Source of the DNA: DATJKD01 sp963728295
GTDB taxonomy: Bacteria > Pseudomonadota > Gammaproteobacteria > Steroidobacterales > Steroidobacteraceae
Reading direction: 5' to 3'
Assembly (NCBI GenBank): GCA_963728295.1
Contig: CAVSKB010000011.1
Coordinates: 248,001-312,000 of the forward strand
DNA length: 64,000 bases
Under the pieces are notes generated by a model, which saw only the letters and a program-made list of their open reading frames with translations, had not been told where the DNA came from and made no database searches. Below, in pieces: positions 52,462-62,117 of the stretch. Each line of letters starts with the position of its first letter. Within the stretch, counting starts at the first letter, position 1. The translations under genes and the position numbers were made by a program.

Positions 52462-53252
52462 GCGACCTACACCCGCGACGAGATGATGACCATCGCCGCG
52501 GCGCGCCTGCTCTGGGACGGCTGCGTGTGCTTCGTCGGCATCGGCCTGCCGAGCGCGGCCTGCAACCTCGCGCGCCTCACGCACGCGCCGGACCTCGTGC
52601 TGATCTACGAGTCCGGCACGATCGGCACGCGGCCCGACGTGCTGCCGCTGTCGATCGGCGACGGCGAGCTCGCCGAGACCGCGGCCTGCGTCGTGCCGCT
52701 GCCCGAGATCTTCAGCTACTACCTGCAGGCCGGGCGCGTCGACGTCGGCTTTCTCGGCGCGGCGCAGATCGACCGCTTCGGCAACCTCAACAGCACGGTG
52801 ATCGGCCCCTACGAGCAAGCCGACGACGCGCCTGCCCGGCGCCGGCGGCGCGCCCGAGATCGCCGCGCATGCGCGGCAGACCTTCGTCGTGCATGAAGGC
52901 GACGCCGCGCAGCTTCGTGAAGCAACTCGATTTCCGCACCAGCGCCGGCTTCCTCGACGGCACGGCGCGCGCGCGCGCAGCGGCGCGCGCGGCGCGGGCC
53001 GCGCGCCGTGGTCACCGACTTCGGCATCCTGAAGCCGCGAGCCGGAGAGCGGACGAGCTCGCGCTCGCGGCCGCTGTATCCCGGCGTACCGGTCGACGAG
53101 GCGCGCGCCGCGGTCGGCTGGCCGCTCGCGCGTCGTCCGACGCGTTGAAGCCGATGCGCCGCCCGACGGCGCATGAACTCGACGGCGCTGCGCGCGCTCG
53201 CAGGCCCGGACCGCGCGCCGCGCACCGCCGAACCCGTGAGGTTCCGCGATGA
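52458..53252 (+). CDS. CoA-transferase subunit B (family I)
   Basis: The beta subunit, which carries the catalytic glutamate in this family (LVLIYESGTIGTRPDVLPLS). MMTIAAARLLWDGCVCFVGI, GLPSAACNLARLTHAP and GFLGAAQIDRFGNLNSTVIG are clean and GctB-like. The second half is interrupted (FVKQLDFRTSAGFLDG, VVTDFGIL). Resolving doublings gives the usual end TAHELDALRAL and a stop at 53250-53252 that overlaps the next start (ATGA). An alternative stop at 53174-53176 exists if the frame is read differently. Confidence 0.78.
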   Translation: MSDLHPRRDDDHRRGAPALGRLRVLRRHRPAERGLQPRAPHARAGPRADLRVRHDRHAARRAAAVDRRRRARRDRGLRRAAARDLQLLPAGRARRRRLSRRGADRPLRQPQQHGDRPLRASRRRACPAPAARPRSPRMRGRPSSCMKATPRSFVKQLDFRTSAGFLDGTARARAAARAARAARRGHRLRHPEAASRRADELALAAAVSRRTGRRGARRGRLAARASSDALKPMRRPTAHELDGAARARRPGPRAAHRRTREVPR

Positions 53253-54618
53253 CCGCCATCGCAGATGCCACCGGCGCTCAAGCAATCCGCACATCAAGAC
53301 CGAGCTGCCCGGACCGAAGGCGCGCGCCATGATCGCGCGCGACGCGAAGGTCATCTCGCCCTCCTATCCGCGCGACTACCCGTTCGTGATGTCGCACGGC
53401 CGCGGCACCGAAGTCTGGGACGTCGACGGCAACCGCTTCCTCGATTTCGCCGCCGGCATCGCGGTCTGCGCGACCGGCCACGCGCACCCGCAGGTGGTCG
53501 AGGCGGTGCAGCGAGGCGGCCGGCGAAGTTCCTGCACATCTCGAGCGACTACTGGCACGAGCGAGATGATCGGCGCTCGCCGAGCGCCTCGCCGCGCTCG
53601 CGCCGATCGGCGAGCCGGCGATGAGCTTCTTCTGCCAGTCGGGCACCGAGTCGGTCGAAGGCGCGCTCAAGCTCGCGCGCTACGTCACCGGCCGGCCGCG
53701 CTTCATCGGCTTCCTCGGCGGCTTCCACGGCCGCACCATGGGCTCGCTGTCGTTCACCTCGAGCAAGTACACGCAGCAGAAGGGCTTCTGCGCCGACCAT
53801 GCCGGGCGTGACGCACGTGCCGTATCCGAACACGTACCGGCCGCTGTTCGCGGGCGCCGACCAGGGCGAGGCCGTGCTCGACTACATCCGCATGCTGTTC
53901 GAGCGCAACGTGCCGCCGTCGGAAGTCGCGGCGATCCTGATCGAGCCGATCCAGGGCGAGGGCGGCTACCTCGTGCCGCCCGACGGGTTTCCTCGCGGGC
54001 CTGCGCGCGCTCTGCGACGAGCACGGCATCCTGCTGATCTTCGACGAGGTGCAGTCGCGGCGTCGGCCGCACCGGCAAGATGTTCGCGTGCGAGCACTAC
54101 GGCGTGCGCCCGACATCATGACGCTCGCCAAGGGCCTCGGCTCGGGCATGCCGATCGGCGCGGTGGTCGCGAAGCGCAGCATCATGCAGCAGTGGAAGCG
54201 CGGCGCGCACGGCAACACCTACGGCGGCAATCCGATCGCCTGCGCCGCGGCGAATGCGACGCTCGATCTGGTCAGCGGCGAGCATGGCGGCGAACGCGGC
54301 GACGGTCGGCGCGCACTTCATGGGCCGGCTGCGCGAGCTGGCGCGCGAGTTACCCGTGCATCGGCGACGTGCGCGGCCGCGGCCTGATGATCGGCATGGA
54401 GCTGATCGAGGCCGGACCGGATCGCGCGCCGGCGCGCGATGCTGCTGCGACGCGGTGATCGACGCGCGCGTACCACAATGGCCTGCTGCTGCTGTCCTGC
54501 GGCGTGAGCACGGTGCGCTTCATGCCGCCGCTCTACGTGACCGCGGCGGAGGTCGACGAGGCGGTGGGACTGCTGCGCACGAGCCTCGACGAGGCGCTTG
54601 AACGCGGTGCGGGCGTGA
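53249..54618 (+). CDS. Class III aminotransferase 2, GabT/acetylornithine-type
   Basis: A PLP-dependent aminotransferase of about 445 residues. ATG 53249 has GAGG upstream. Text: RDYPFVMSHGRGTEVWDVDG, FLDFAAGIAVCATGHAHPQV, FFCQSGTESVEGALKLARY, GGFHGRTMGSLSFTSSKYTQ, ILIEPIQGEGGYLVPPDGF, LLIFDEVQS and PLP lysine in MTLAKGLGSGMPIGAVVAK. It resembles 4-aminobutyrate and related omega-aminotransferases. Interrupted about ten times. The stop (54616-54618) overlaps the next GTG start. With the agmatinase/permease at 58-60 kb, a polyamine or GABA-type substrate is a possibility. Confidence 0.8.
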
Positions 54619-57252
54619 GGCCGCTGCGCCGGTGCGCGGCGCTCGTCGCGCTGCTGCCTCGTCGCGGCTGGGCGGCGCCGGCGCACGCCGCGCGCGAGCC
54701 GGTGCTCAAGCAGGTCGACCTGCCGCACAGCTACTACTGGCGCGAGCTGTACCTGCCGCAGCTCACGACGGGCCCATCGTCCGTCGAGCTTCATGCCCGA
54801 CGGCGCGAGCTCGTCTACAGCATGGCGGGCTCGCTGTGGCGGCAGCGCATCGGCGCCGACGAGGCGGTCGAGCTCACGCACGCCACGGCGCCTACGATTA
54901 CCAGCCCGACGTCGCCGCCGACGGCCGCACGCGTCGTGTTCAGCCGCTACGACGGCAACGCGCTGGAGCTGTGGCGGCTGGATCTCGCGAGCGGGCGCGA
55001 GCAGCGCGCTGACCTCGAGACGGCGCGGTCAACGTCGAGCCGCGGCTGTCGCCGGATGGCCGGCAGCTCGCCTGGGTCTCGACGCGGCGGCAACGGGCAC
55101 TTCAATCTGATGATCGCCGATACTCGGCCGCGACGGCCTCCGGAACGCAGCGCCCTCGTTGCGCCAGCGCCAGAGCACGATCGACCGCTACTACTATTCG
55201 GCAATACGATCACGCGATCAACCCGTCGTGGTCGCCGGACGGCAAGCGCATCTACTTCGTCGGCAACCCGAGATCGCCTGGGGCACCGGCGACATCTGGT
55301 CGGTCGCGGCCGACGACCCGCAGCGATCGTCGCACGCGTGCTGAGTGAGGAGACGTCGCTGGAGCGCCCGGCCGGAGCTTGCGCCCGGACGGCAGCGCAG
55401 GTTGCTGTATCTCGAGCTACCACGGGCGGCAGTGGCACCAGCTCTGGCTCACGACGCCCGACGGCGCCGCGCCACTGCCGCTGACGTTCGGCGACTTCGA
55501 TCGGCGCAACGCGCGCTGGTCGCCGGACGGCAAGCGGATCGCCTACATCAGCAACGAGAGCGGCAACACCGAGCTGCTCGTCCTGGACGCGATCGGTGGC
55601 GCGCACGCCGGTGGTCGCGAAGCGGCGCAAGCACCGACTGCCCCAGGCGCGCCTTGACGATCGAGATCCGCGACGGGCAGGGTCGCACGGTGCCGGCGCG
55701 CGTATCCGTGCGTGGGCAGCGACGGCCGTGCGCATGCGCCGGACGAGCGCGTGGATGCACGCGGACGACGGCTTCGACCGCGCGCGTGCAGCACGATCGA
55801 GACGCACTATTTCCACTGCGCGACACCGTGCGCTCTCGAGCTGCCGGCGGGCCAGGCGACGGTCGACGTGCAGCACGGCTTCCGCGCACCTGCCCTGGGC
55901 AGTCCGACGTCGAACTCGCGGCCGGGCGAGTCGCGCAAGCGTCATGGTCGACGCTCGAAATCGAACGACCTGCCGGCCGGCTTTCGGCAACGTGGATCAG
56001 CGCCGACCTGCACGTGCACATGAACTACGGCGGCCACTACCGCAACACGCCGCGAACGCCTGCCGCGCAGGCACGCGGCCGAGGATCTCGACGTGGTCCA
56101 CAACCTGATCGTCAACAAGGAAGAGCGCATCCCGGACATCGCCTAGTTCCGGCCAGGCGCCGATCCGGCGAGCGACGACGTGCGTGCTCCTGATACAGGC
56201 GCAGGAGTACCACACGAGCTTCTGGGGCCACCTGGGCCTGCTGCAACCTCGTCGGATCACCTCCTGCTGCCGGATTTCTCGAGCTATCGGCACACCGCGC
56301 TCGCGAGCCCGTATCCGCACAACGGCGTGATCGCCGATCTCGCGCACGCGCAGGGCGCGCTGGTCGGCTACGTGCATCCGTTCGACTTCGAGATCGATCC
56401 GGCGAAGGAGAAGTCGCTTACGAACGAGCTGCCGGCCGATGTCGCGCACGGCAAGGTGGACTACCTCGAAGTCGTCGGCTTCTCGGACCACAGCGTGACG
56501 GCTGCCGTCTGGTACCGCCTGCTGAATCTCGGGTTCCGGCTGCCTGCGGGCGCAGGCACCGACGCGATGGCGAACTACGCCTCGCTGCGCGGACCGGTCG
56601 GCTTGACGCGTGTCTTCCTCGACACCGGCGGTCGCCGCACGCCCGAGGCCGTGCGCGACTGCGCTCAAGGCAGGGCGGAGCTTCGTCAGCAACGGTCCGC
56701 TGCTCGGTCTCGAGCTCGCCGGTGAGGCGCCTGGGGCGACGGTCAAGCGCAGCGCCCCGGGCGCGCTCGGATTCCGGGTGGCGCTGCGCTCGCCCGTCGC
56801 CGTCGATCACCTCGAGCTGGTGCACAACGGGCGGGTGGTGCGCGACTTCGCGCTCGCGGGCGACCGGCGGTCGCTTCGACGCCGAAGGTGAGCTGCCGGT
56901 CGATGCAAGCGGCTGGGTCGTGCTGCGCGCCTGGAACGATGCGGCGGATCCGGCGGTGCTCGATCTCTATCCCTACGCGACGACGAGCCCGGTCTGGCTC
57001 GAGCTGCCGGCTCCGCGACCCGCGGCGGGCGGCGACGCGACGTACTTCGCGGACTGGCTCGAACGGATAATCACCGCGACCGCGGCGCGCGAGGATTTCA
57101 ACGACGAGCGCGAGCGCAGCGCAACGCTCGAGTATCTGCGCTCCGCGCAGCAACGCTACCGCACGCTCGCGGGGCAGAACCCGGAGGCTCATGCGGGCTC
57201 CGCCGTGAACCCGCTTGTCGGTCGTCAGCGCCGCTGGGCCAGCCGTCCGTAG
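54615..57252 (+). CDS. TolB-like beta-propeller fused to a CehA/McbA PHP metallohydrolase
   Basis: An exported two-part protein. After a signal-like N-terminus (CAALVALL, AAPAHA) come PD40/WD40-like repeats: RLSPDGRQLAWVS, NPSWSPDGKRIYFVGN, ARWSPDGKRIAYISNESG. From about 55980 the PHP part begins with WISADLHVHMNYGGHYRNTP, then LVGYVHPFDFEIDP, VDYLEVVGFSDHS and GAGTDAMANYASLRGPVGLT. The domain order differs from the simpler paralogue at 8950-11304. Heavily interrupted to about 56880, clean after. The GTGA overlap suggests it belongs to the aminotransferase operon. Natural substrate unknown. The last 27 bases overlap the convergent P1 peptidase gene. Confidence 0.7.
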
Positions 57253-58379
57253 CGCTTGAGCACTGCGATGAGCGCTTCGTGATCGATCGCCTTCGCGTAG
57301 TGGCCCTGGGTCCCCTGCATGTCGCGGGCCGCGATGAGCGCGTTGGTGATCGCTTCCTCCGTTGCCTGCACGGTCGCGACGAAAAGCGGATCCATCTGGT
57401 CGTTCGCAAGGAACGTGGCCTGCAGTCCGGCGTGGCCGGCGAGGGCAGCCTGGTTCGCGGTCGAGAAGGCGACGAACAGGTCCCCCGAACCGTTGCCCGC
57501 GCTGCTACCCATGCGGGCGAGCCCCATGCCGGCGCGGCGGCTGATGCGCTCGAGCTGATGCGGCAGCAATGGGGCGTCGGTGCCGATGACGATGATGATG
57601 GAACCGGTGTCTGCCGCGGCGCCGTCCTCTGCGGAGTAGATGCGGTCGTTGCGCAGGTGTTGGCCGACAGGTGCTCCTGCGATGAGCAGGCTGTCGCGCA
57701 GCCCGTAGTTGGCCTGTACCAGCACGCCGAGCGTGTACTTCGCTCCGTCGCTGTCGACGACACGCGACGCGGTGCCGATCCCGCACTTGAACTCGTGACA
57801 GATCATGCCGGTCCCGCCGCCGACGTTGCCTTCGGCTACCGGGCCCGATTGCGCGCCGGAAAGCGCGGCGTCGACGTGCTCAGGTCGCACATGGAAGCCG
57901 TTGATGTCATTGAGCTCGCCGTCCCAGGTCTCGGCCACTACGGGCAGCGACCACCAGTAACCGCTCGGGTCCGCTGGGCCCGCCCGCACGCGCCATGCGA
58001 TCGCCGCGTCGCGCACGACGCCGACGCTATGCGTATTGGTGAGCAGGACGGGCCCTTCGAGCGACCCGGATTCCTCGAGCCATGCAGTACCGGTCATCTC
58101 GCCGTTGCCGTTCAGCGAGAACCAGCCGCCGAACACGGGAATGTCGAGGCTCATGCGTCCGCGCGGCAGGATTGCGGTGACGCCTGTCCGCACCTTGCGC
58201 CCGTTCGAGAGGTCTTCGATGAGCGTCACTTGGCCGACAGTGACACCGGCGACGTCCGTGATCGCGTTCAAGGGGCCGGGTGTGCCTTCGAACGGAATCC
58301 CGAGGTCACGGGCACGGGGCTCGGCGGCACCCGCGAGCGTCGATATCAGACCCAGGCACGCGAACAGGATACGTGACAT
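57225..58379 (-). CDS. P1 family (DmpA-type) aminopeptidase, exported
   Basis: A self-cleaving N-terminal nucleophile peptidase of 384 residues. ATG 58379 has GGAGG six bases upstream; a signal peptide follows (FACLGLISTLAGAAEP). Family motifs: ITDVAGVTVGQVTL, LLTNTHSVGVVRDA, VAEGNVGGGTGMICHEFKCG, IGTASRVV and DTGSIIIVIGTDAPLLPHQL, where the Gly-Ser bond near residue 262 is the expected autocleavage site and the serine becomes the nucleophile. DmpA releases D- or L-amino acids and beta-aminopeptidases of this family cut beta-peptides. No interruptions. Divergent from the permease-agmatinase pair. Confidence 0.88.
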   Translation of the reverse strand: MSRILFACLGLISTLAGAAEPRARDLGIPFEGTPGPLNAITDVAGVTVGQVTLIEDLSNGRKVRTGVTAILPRGRMSLDIPVFGGWFSLNGNGEMTGTAWLEESGSLEGPVLLTNTHSVGVVRDAAIAWRVRAGPADPSGYWWSLPVVAETWDGELNDINGFHVRPEHVDAALSGAQSGPVAEGNVGGGTGMICHEFKCGIGTASRVVDSDGAKYTLGVLVQANYGLRDSLLIAGAPVGQHLRNDRIYSAEDGAAADTGSIIIVIGTDAPLLPHQLERISRRAGMGLARMGSSAGNGSGDLFVAFSTANQAALAGHAGLQATFLANDQMDPLFVATVQATEEAITNALIAARDMQGTQGHYAKAIDHEALIAVLKRYGRLAQRR

Positions 58380-58439
58380 GCAATACCTCCGGAGATCGGG
58401 GCGCCGAGCAGAACACAAACTTGAAGAGTGGGCAACGAC

Positions 58440-59807
58440 ATGAATGAAGTGGCGATTGGAACCACGGGCATCGGCGTCGAGCCCGCAGCCGAAAAAAAAC
58501 GTCCGCTCGGATTCTGGATGTGCACTGCGCTCGTGATCGGCAACACGATCGGCATGGGCATCTTCCTGCAGCCCGCGTCGCTCGCGCCCTATGGCTACAA
58601 CGCTTTGATCGCCTGGGCGATCACGCTTTTCGGCACCATGCTGCTCGCGCTCATTTTCGCCACCCTCGCGCGCCGCATGGCGGAGGCCGATGGACCCTAC
58701 GAGTACGTACGGGCGACGCAGGGCGACGGCGTCGCGTTCGTCGCGATGTGGTCCTACTGGGTGTCGGTGCTGGGTGACAAACGCCGCGCTCGCGGTCGGC
58801 GTGGTCGGCTACCTGACGGCAGTGCTGCCGGTGCTCGGGAGCGTGCCGCCCGTGGTCGTCGCAGTGGGTCTGATATGGCTGTTCGTGGCTGTGAACCTGC
58901 TGGGCGTGCGCACCGGGGGCGGCGTCCAGATTGTCACAACGGCGCTCAAGCTCATCCCGATGGCAGTCATCATCGGACTCGGGCTGTGGACGCTGCTCGT
59001 GGATCCGAGCGCCTACACGCAGAACCTGCCGACGACGCCGGTGACCATGCCGTCGATTCTCGCGGCCTCCGCGATCGTGCTGTACGCAATGCTCGGGATC
59101 GAGTCCGCTGCCGTGCCGGCGGGCCAGGTTCGCGACCCGGAACGCACGATCCCGCGCGCCACGATCGCGGGTACGCTCATCACGGCGATGGTGTACGTCG
59201 GCGTCACGGTGATTGCGCTCTTCATCGATGCCCCAGGCGACGCTGGCCAGCTCGAGCGCGCCCTTCGTCGAAGTTCTCGACCGGCTAGCGGGCGTCGGTG
59301 GCGGTCGCTGGCTCGCGTTTTTCGTCGTGATCAGCGGGCTCGGTTGCCTTAACGGCTGGACCATGCTGGTAGGTGACATGACCCGCTCGTTCGCAGCGCG
59401 TGGATTCCTGCCGGGGACGGTTGCGCGGTGCAACCGGTTCGGGGCGCCAGCCGTTGCGCTGATCGCGACGGCCCTGCTCGCCAGCGACGCTCGCGCTGAT
59501 GAACTACAGCAAGTCGCTGGTGGACGGATTCACGTTTCTCACGATCGTCATCACGGCCGCCAACCTGCCGCTGTACCTCTGCTGTGCGCTGGCCCTGGTG
59601 GTCATCTGGCGCCGCGCTCGCGGAGGCGTGCCTCGTGCGCTTCTCTGGCTCGGCCTCGGCGGTGCGCTATATACGGTATTCGTATTCTTCGGCGTCGGCC
59701 TCAAGCCGTTCCTGCTGGCGCTGGTTCTCGCCGCTGCCGGCCTGCCGTTCTACCTGTGGCGGCGCTTCCGCGGCGACGCTACGGGCGCAGCGACCATCCG
59801 CGCATGA
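58440..59807 (+). CDS. APC-family amino acid permease
   Basis: An amino acid/polyamine transporter of about 450 residues. KRPLGFWMCTALVIGNTIGM and GIFLQPASLAPYG form the unwound helix-1 GxG region of APC proteins; AEADGPYEYVRATQGDGVAF and LYAMLGIESAAVPAGQVRDP are also typical and resemble AdiC/arginine-ornithine type exchangers. Three interruptions near 58775, 59233 and 59492. The stop overlaps the agmatinase start (ATGA), so agmatine, arginine or a guanidino compound is a likely substrate. ATG 58440 is preferred to GTG 58428 for lack of a better ribosome-binding site. Confidence 0.8.
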
Positions 59808-60727
59808 CGGCACAGCCGACCATCGGGGTGCTCGGCATCCCGTTCGACGCGAATTCGAGCTTTCGCCGCGGTCCTGCGCGCGCTCCGGCGGCGATCCGCG
59901 AGGCGCTGGGCTCGGAGGCCGGGAATGAGTACAGCGAGCGGGGCGTGCGTGTCTGGCCCAGCGAATCGGTCGTCGATCACGGCGATCTCAAGGTGGCGCA
60001 ACGCGCCCGCGTGCGCGCGCCGATCGACGCGATCGAGCAGGGTGTGGCGCGGGTCGCGGCGGTGACGCCACGCCTGCTGATGCTCGGCGGCGATCACGCT
60101 GTCAGCTACCCTGCGGTCCGCGCGATGGCGCAACGCTGGGGGCGGCTCAGCATTCTGCATTTCGACGCCCACCCGGACATGTACCCGGAATACGATGGGA
60201 ACCTGTATTCGCACGCGAGCCCGATGGCGCGGATCCTCGAAGAAGGCCTGGTGGACCGGCTTGTGCAGGTCGGCATTCGCAGCCCGTCGCCGCCGCAGGA
60301 AGCGATCGCAAAGAAATACAGGGTCGAAGTGCATGCGGCCTTCGATCTCGGGCGGATCGCGCGGCTGAAATTTTCTTCGCCGCTCTATTTCTCGATCGAC
60401 CTGGACGGTCTCGACCCGGCGTATGCGCCCGGTGTCTCGCATCCCGAGCCGGGCGGCTTGACGGTGCGACAGGTACTGGATGTGATAGGCAGCGCGCGCG
60501 CGCCGGCGATCGTCGGTGGGGACATCGTGGAGCTGAATCCCCGGCTCGACCCGTCGGGCATCACGGCGGTCGTGGCGGCGAAGATCGCCCGCGAGCTGCT
60601 GGCGCGGATGCTCGTCGAGCCGGCGTCACCACCTGCGCGCCACGAATTCAGCCGCCGGACGGTTTCGGCAGCTGCCCGCCGCTCGCGAGGCAGGCTTCGA
60701 CAGTCGGATAACTCTGGAAGCGCGTGA
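59804..60727 (+). CDS. speB: Agmatinase/ureohydrolase
   Basis: A Mn-dependent ureohydrolase. GVLGIPFDANSSFRRGPARA is the usual start; Mn ligands appear in MLGGDHAVSYP near residue 96, HFDAHPDMYPEY near 120 and FSIDLDGLDPAYAPGVSHPE near 198. SpeB converts agmatine to putrescine and urea; guanidinobutyrase and other ureohydrolases share the motifs. No interruptions. The last 40 residues are arginine-rich and overlap an antisense small ORF, so the true end could be earlier than the stop seen. Coupled to the APC permease by ATGA. Confidence 0.82.
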   Translation: MTAQPTIGVLGIPFDANSSFRRGPARAPAAIREALGSEAGNEYSERGVRVWPSESVVDHGDLKVAQRARVRAPIDAIEQGVARVAAVTPRLLMLGGDHAVSYPAVRAMAQRWGRLSILHFDAHPDMYPEYDGNLYSHASPMARILEEGLVDRLVQVGIRSPSPPQEAIAKKYRVEVHAAFDLGRIARLKFSSPLYFSIDLDGLDPAYAPGVSHPEPGGLTVRQVLDVIGSARAPAIVGGDIVELNPRLDPSGITAVVAAKIARELLARMLVEPASPPARHEFSRRTVSAAARRSRGRLRQSDNSGSA

Positions 60728-60875
60728 CCGAGCGGTACGTCGGGCTGTCCGGCGCATGGCAGATGTCCCGGCGTGATTTCTTGATCGACCCGTTCTGGAG
60801 CCCAAGTCGCCAATCCCACGGTGGCGTGGCCGCAGCGCTAGGGCCTCTCAGCCAGCGCGGCTGTTGATCAGCCAT
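60648..60875 (-). CDS. Small hypothetical protein with two-cysteine motif
   Basis: A 75-residue frame on the minus strand between the agmatinase and EamA genes, overlapping both. The middle and end look like real protein, with RRDICHAPDSPTYRSV and FQSYPTVEACLASGGQLPK, unlike the arginine-rich shadow frames elsewhere. It could be the tail of a lost larger protein or a short real gene. I cannot name a family. Confidence 0.4.
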   Translation of the reverse strand: MADQQPRWLRGPSAAATPPWDWRLGLQNGSIKKSRRDICHAPDSPTYRSVTRFQSYPTVEACLASGGQLPKPSGG

Positions 60876-61276
60876 AGACCGACGATGCAGAGGGCGATGC
60901 CGCCGACGTTGACCGGCGTAAGGCGCTCCTGAAAGAAGGCGACACCGACGCCGAGCAGGATCAGGGCGCCCGCCGACTGCGTTATCAGCTGTCCGAGGCT
61001 GATGTTGAAGCCTGCGCGATAGAGCAGGAGGAATCCGAGGTCCAGCAGCACCACCGCCGCTGCCAGCGCGAGCGCTGTCCAGTTGAGCGCCTGCAGACCG
61101 GCCCGCACCGAAGTGCCGCTCGGCATGAGGGCGTACAGCAGCAGGAAGATCAGCGCGCCGGCTGCATAGCTGACTGCGAGCGACAGGAACGGGCTTGCCG
61201 CCGGAGGCGTAACCTTGAGTACGACGTGATAGGCGACCGTTGCGATGATCGCGATCGCGAGCCAGCCCAACTGCAT
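60848..61276 (-). CDS. EamA-like half-size DMT transporter
   Basis: A 142-residue protein with four to five hydrophobic helices (LAIAIIATVAYHVVLKV, LSLAVSYAAGALIFLLLYAL, ALALAAAVVLLDLGFLLLYR, LITQSAGALILLGVGVAFF) and the DMT-type end FFQERLTPVNVGGIALCIVG. This is a half-EamA unit, which would act as a dimer as small multidrug transporters do. Substrate unknown. ATG 61276 chosen because the upstream frame has no membrane or family character. Confidence 0.78.
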   Translation of the reverse strand: MQLGWLAIAIIATVAYHVVLKVTPPAASPFLSLAVSYAAGALIFLLLYALMPSGTSVRAGLQALNWTALALAAAVVLLDLGFLLLYRAGFNISLGQLITQSAGALILLGVGVAFFQERLTPVNVGGIALCIVGLWLINSRAG

Positions 61277-61338
61277 GGCCGTCCTCCGGTCCTGTTGATC
61301 ACCGAAGGGTAGCGCGAACGCGCATTCCGACGTGGGGT

Positions 61339-62001
61339 TCAGTCGGCACGTTCCGATACGTGGCCCGCGAATCCGGCCAGCCGCGAGATTACGACCGCGA
61401 CGTAGAGCACCCCGACGAACTGCTCGAGAATCACGGCGGCACGGGCCGCGCTCGAGACCGGGAGAATGTCGCCGAAGCCCGTCGTCGACAGCGTCGACAT
61501 GCTTAAATAGAGGAACTCGAACCAGGTCCTCTGGTCCGCGAGCACCGGATGCGCAATGGCGAATGCGCCTGGGTTCAGGTACTCGATGCACCAGAATCCG
61601 GTCGCCCAGGCGAGCGACAGCAGCATGAACGCTGCGGCGGCCGCGAACAGCTCGTCGATCGTCGCGCGCGTGTCGCCCAGCATGTAGATGGACATCAGGG
61701 TGGCCGCGATGGCGTAGAAGAGCGTCTGGGAGAATGCGGAAACGAATGCGGAAGGGCCGGGCAACCCTGTCTCCTGCAGGATCTGCCCAGTCACGGCCAG
61801 TGCACCCAGGCCGGCCGCGACCAGCACCCCGTAGCGCCAAGCCCGGACACGGTGCAGCGCGAGCACGATCCCCGCCACGGTGAGCAGATTCAGGACAGTT
61901 CGACCCGCGTCCGACTCCTCGACCAGCGGAAAGACGGCCAGCGTCGCTACCAGAAAGGCGACCAGCGGGACGTGCGGGCGATGCAGCAGTCGCAGGGGCA
62001 C
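61339..62001 (-). CDS. Voltage-insensitive potassium channel-type protein
   Basis: A 220-residue membrane protein with about five hydrophobic segments followed by a pore loop and last helix: FEFLYLSMSTLSTTGFGDIL has the selectivity filter TTGFGD (near residue 177), then AAVILEQFVGVLYVAVVISRL. The layout is an ion-channel domain (PF07885) after four predicted N-terminal helices and no cytosolic regulatory domain. GTG 62001 starts the frame. Divergent from the MBL gene; no link to the betaine genes is apparent. Confidence 0.82.
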   Translation of the reverse strand: MPLRLLHRPHVPLVAFLVATLAVFPLVEESDAGRTVLNLLTVAGIVLALHRVRAWRYGVLVAAGLGALAVTGQILQETGLPGPSAFVSAFSQTLFYAIAATLMSIYMLGDTRATIDELFAAAAAFMLLSLAWATGFWCIEYLNPGAFAIAHPVLADQRTWFEFLYLSMSTLSTTGFGDILPVSSAARAAVILEQFVGVLYVAVVISRLAGFAGHVSERAD

Positions 62002-62117
62002 GTGTTCAGCCGGCCTTGTCCTTGTTGTTCGACATCCGGATCATGAACCCGGCAGCCGGGCCGCGCCACTGGCGGATGGGTTGTGTCGAGAGCCCCGGTC
62101 TTCGGCACAATCGCACC

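Larger units (their letters stand above)
48643..56900. other. Block of doubled wobble-position bases, block 3
   Basis: The aminotransferase/ALDH/CoA-transferase operon and most of the TolB/PHP gene carry dense +1 interruptions, for example T/C at 50007/50008 (Phe) and A/G at 51606/51607 (Arg). The IclR gene upstream is clean, as are the P1 peptidase and agmatinase downstream. Confidence 0.65.
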
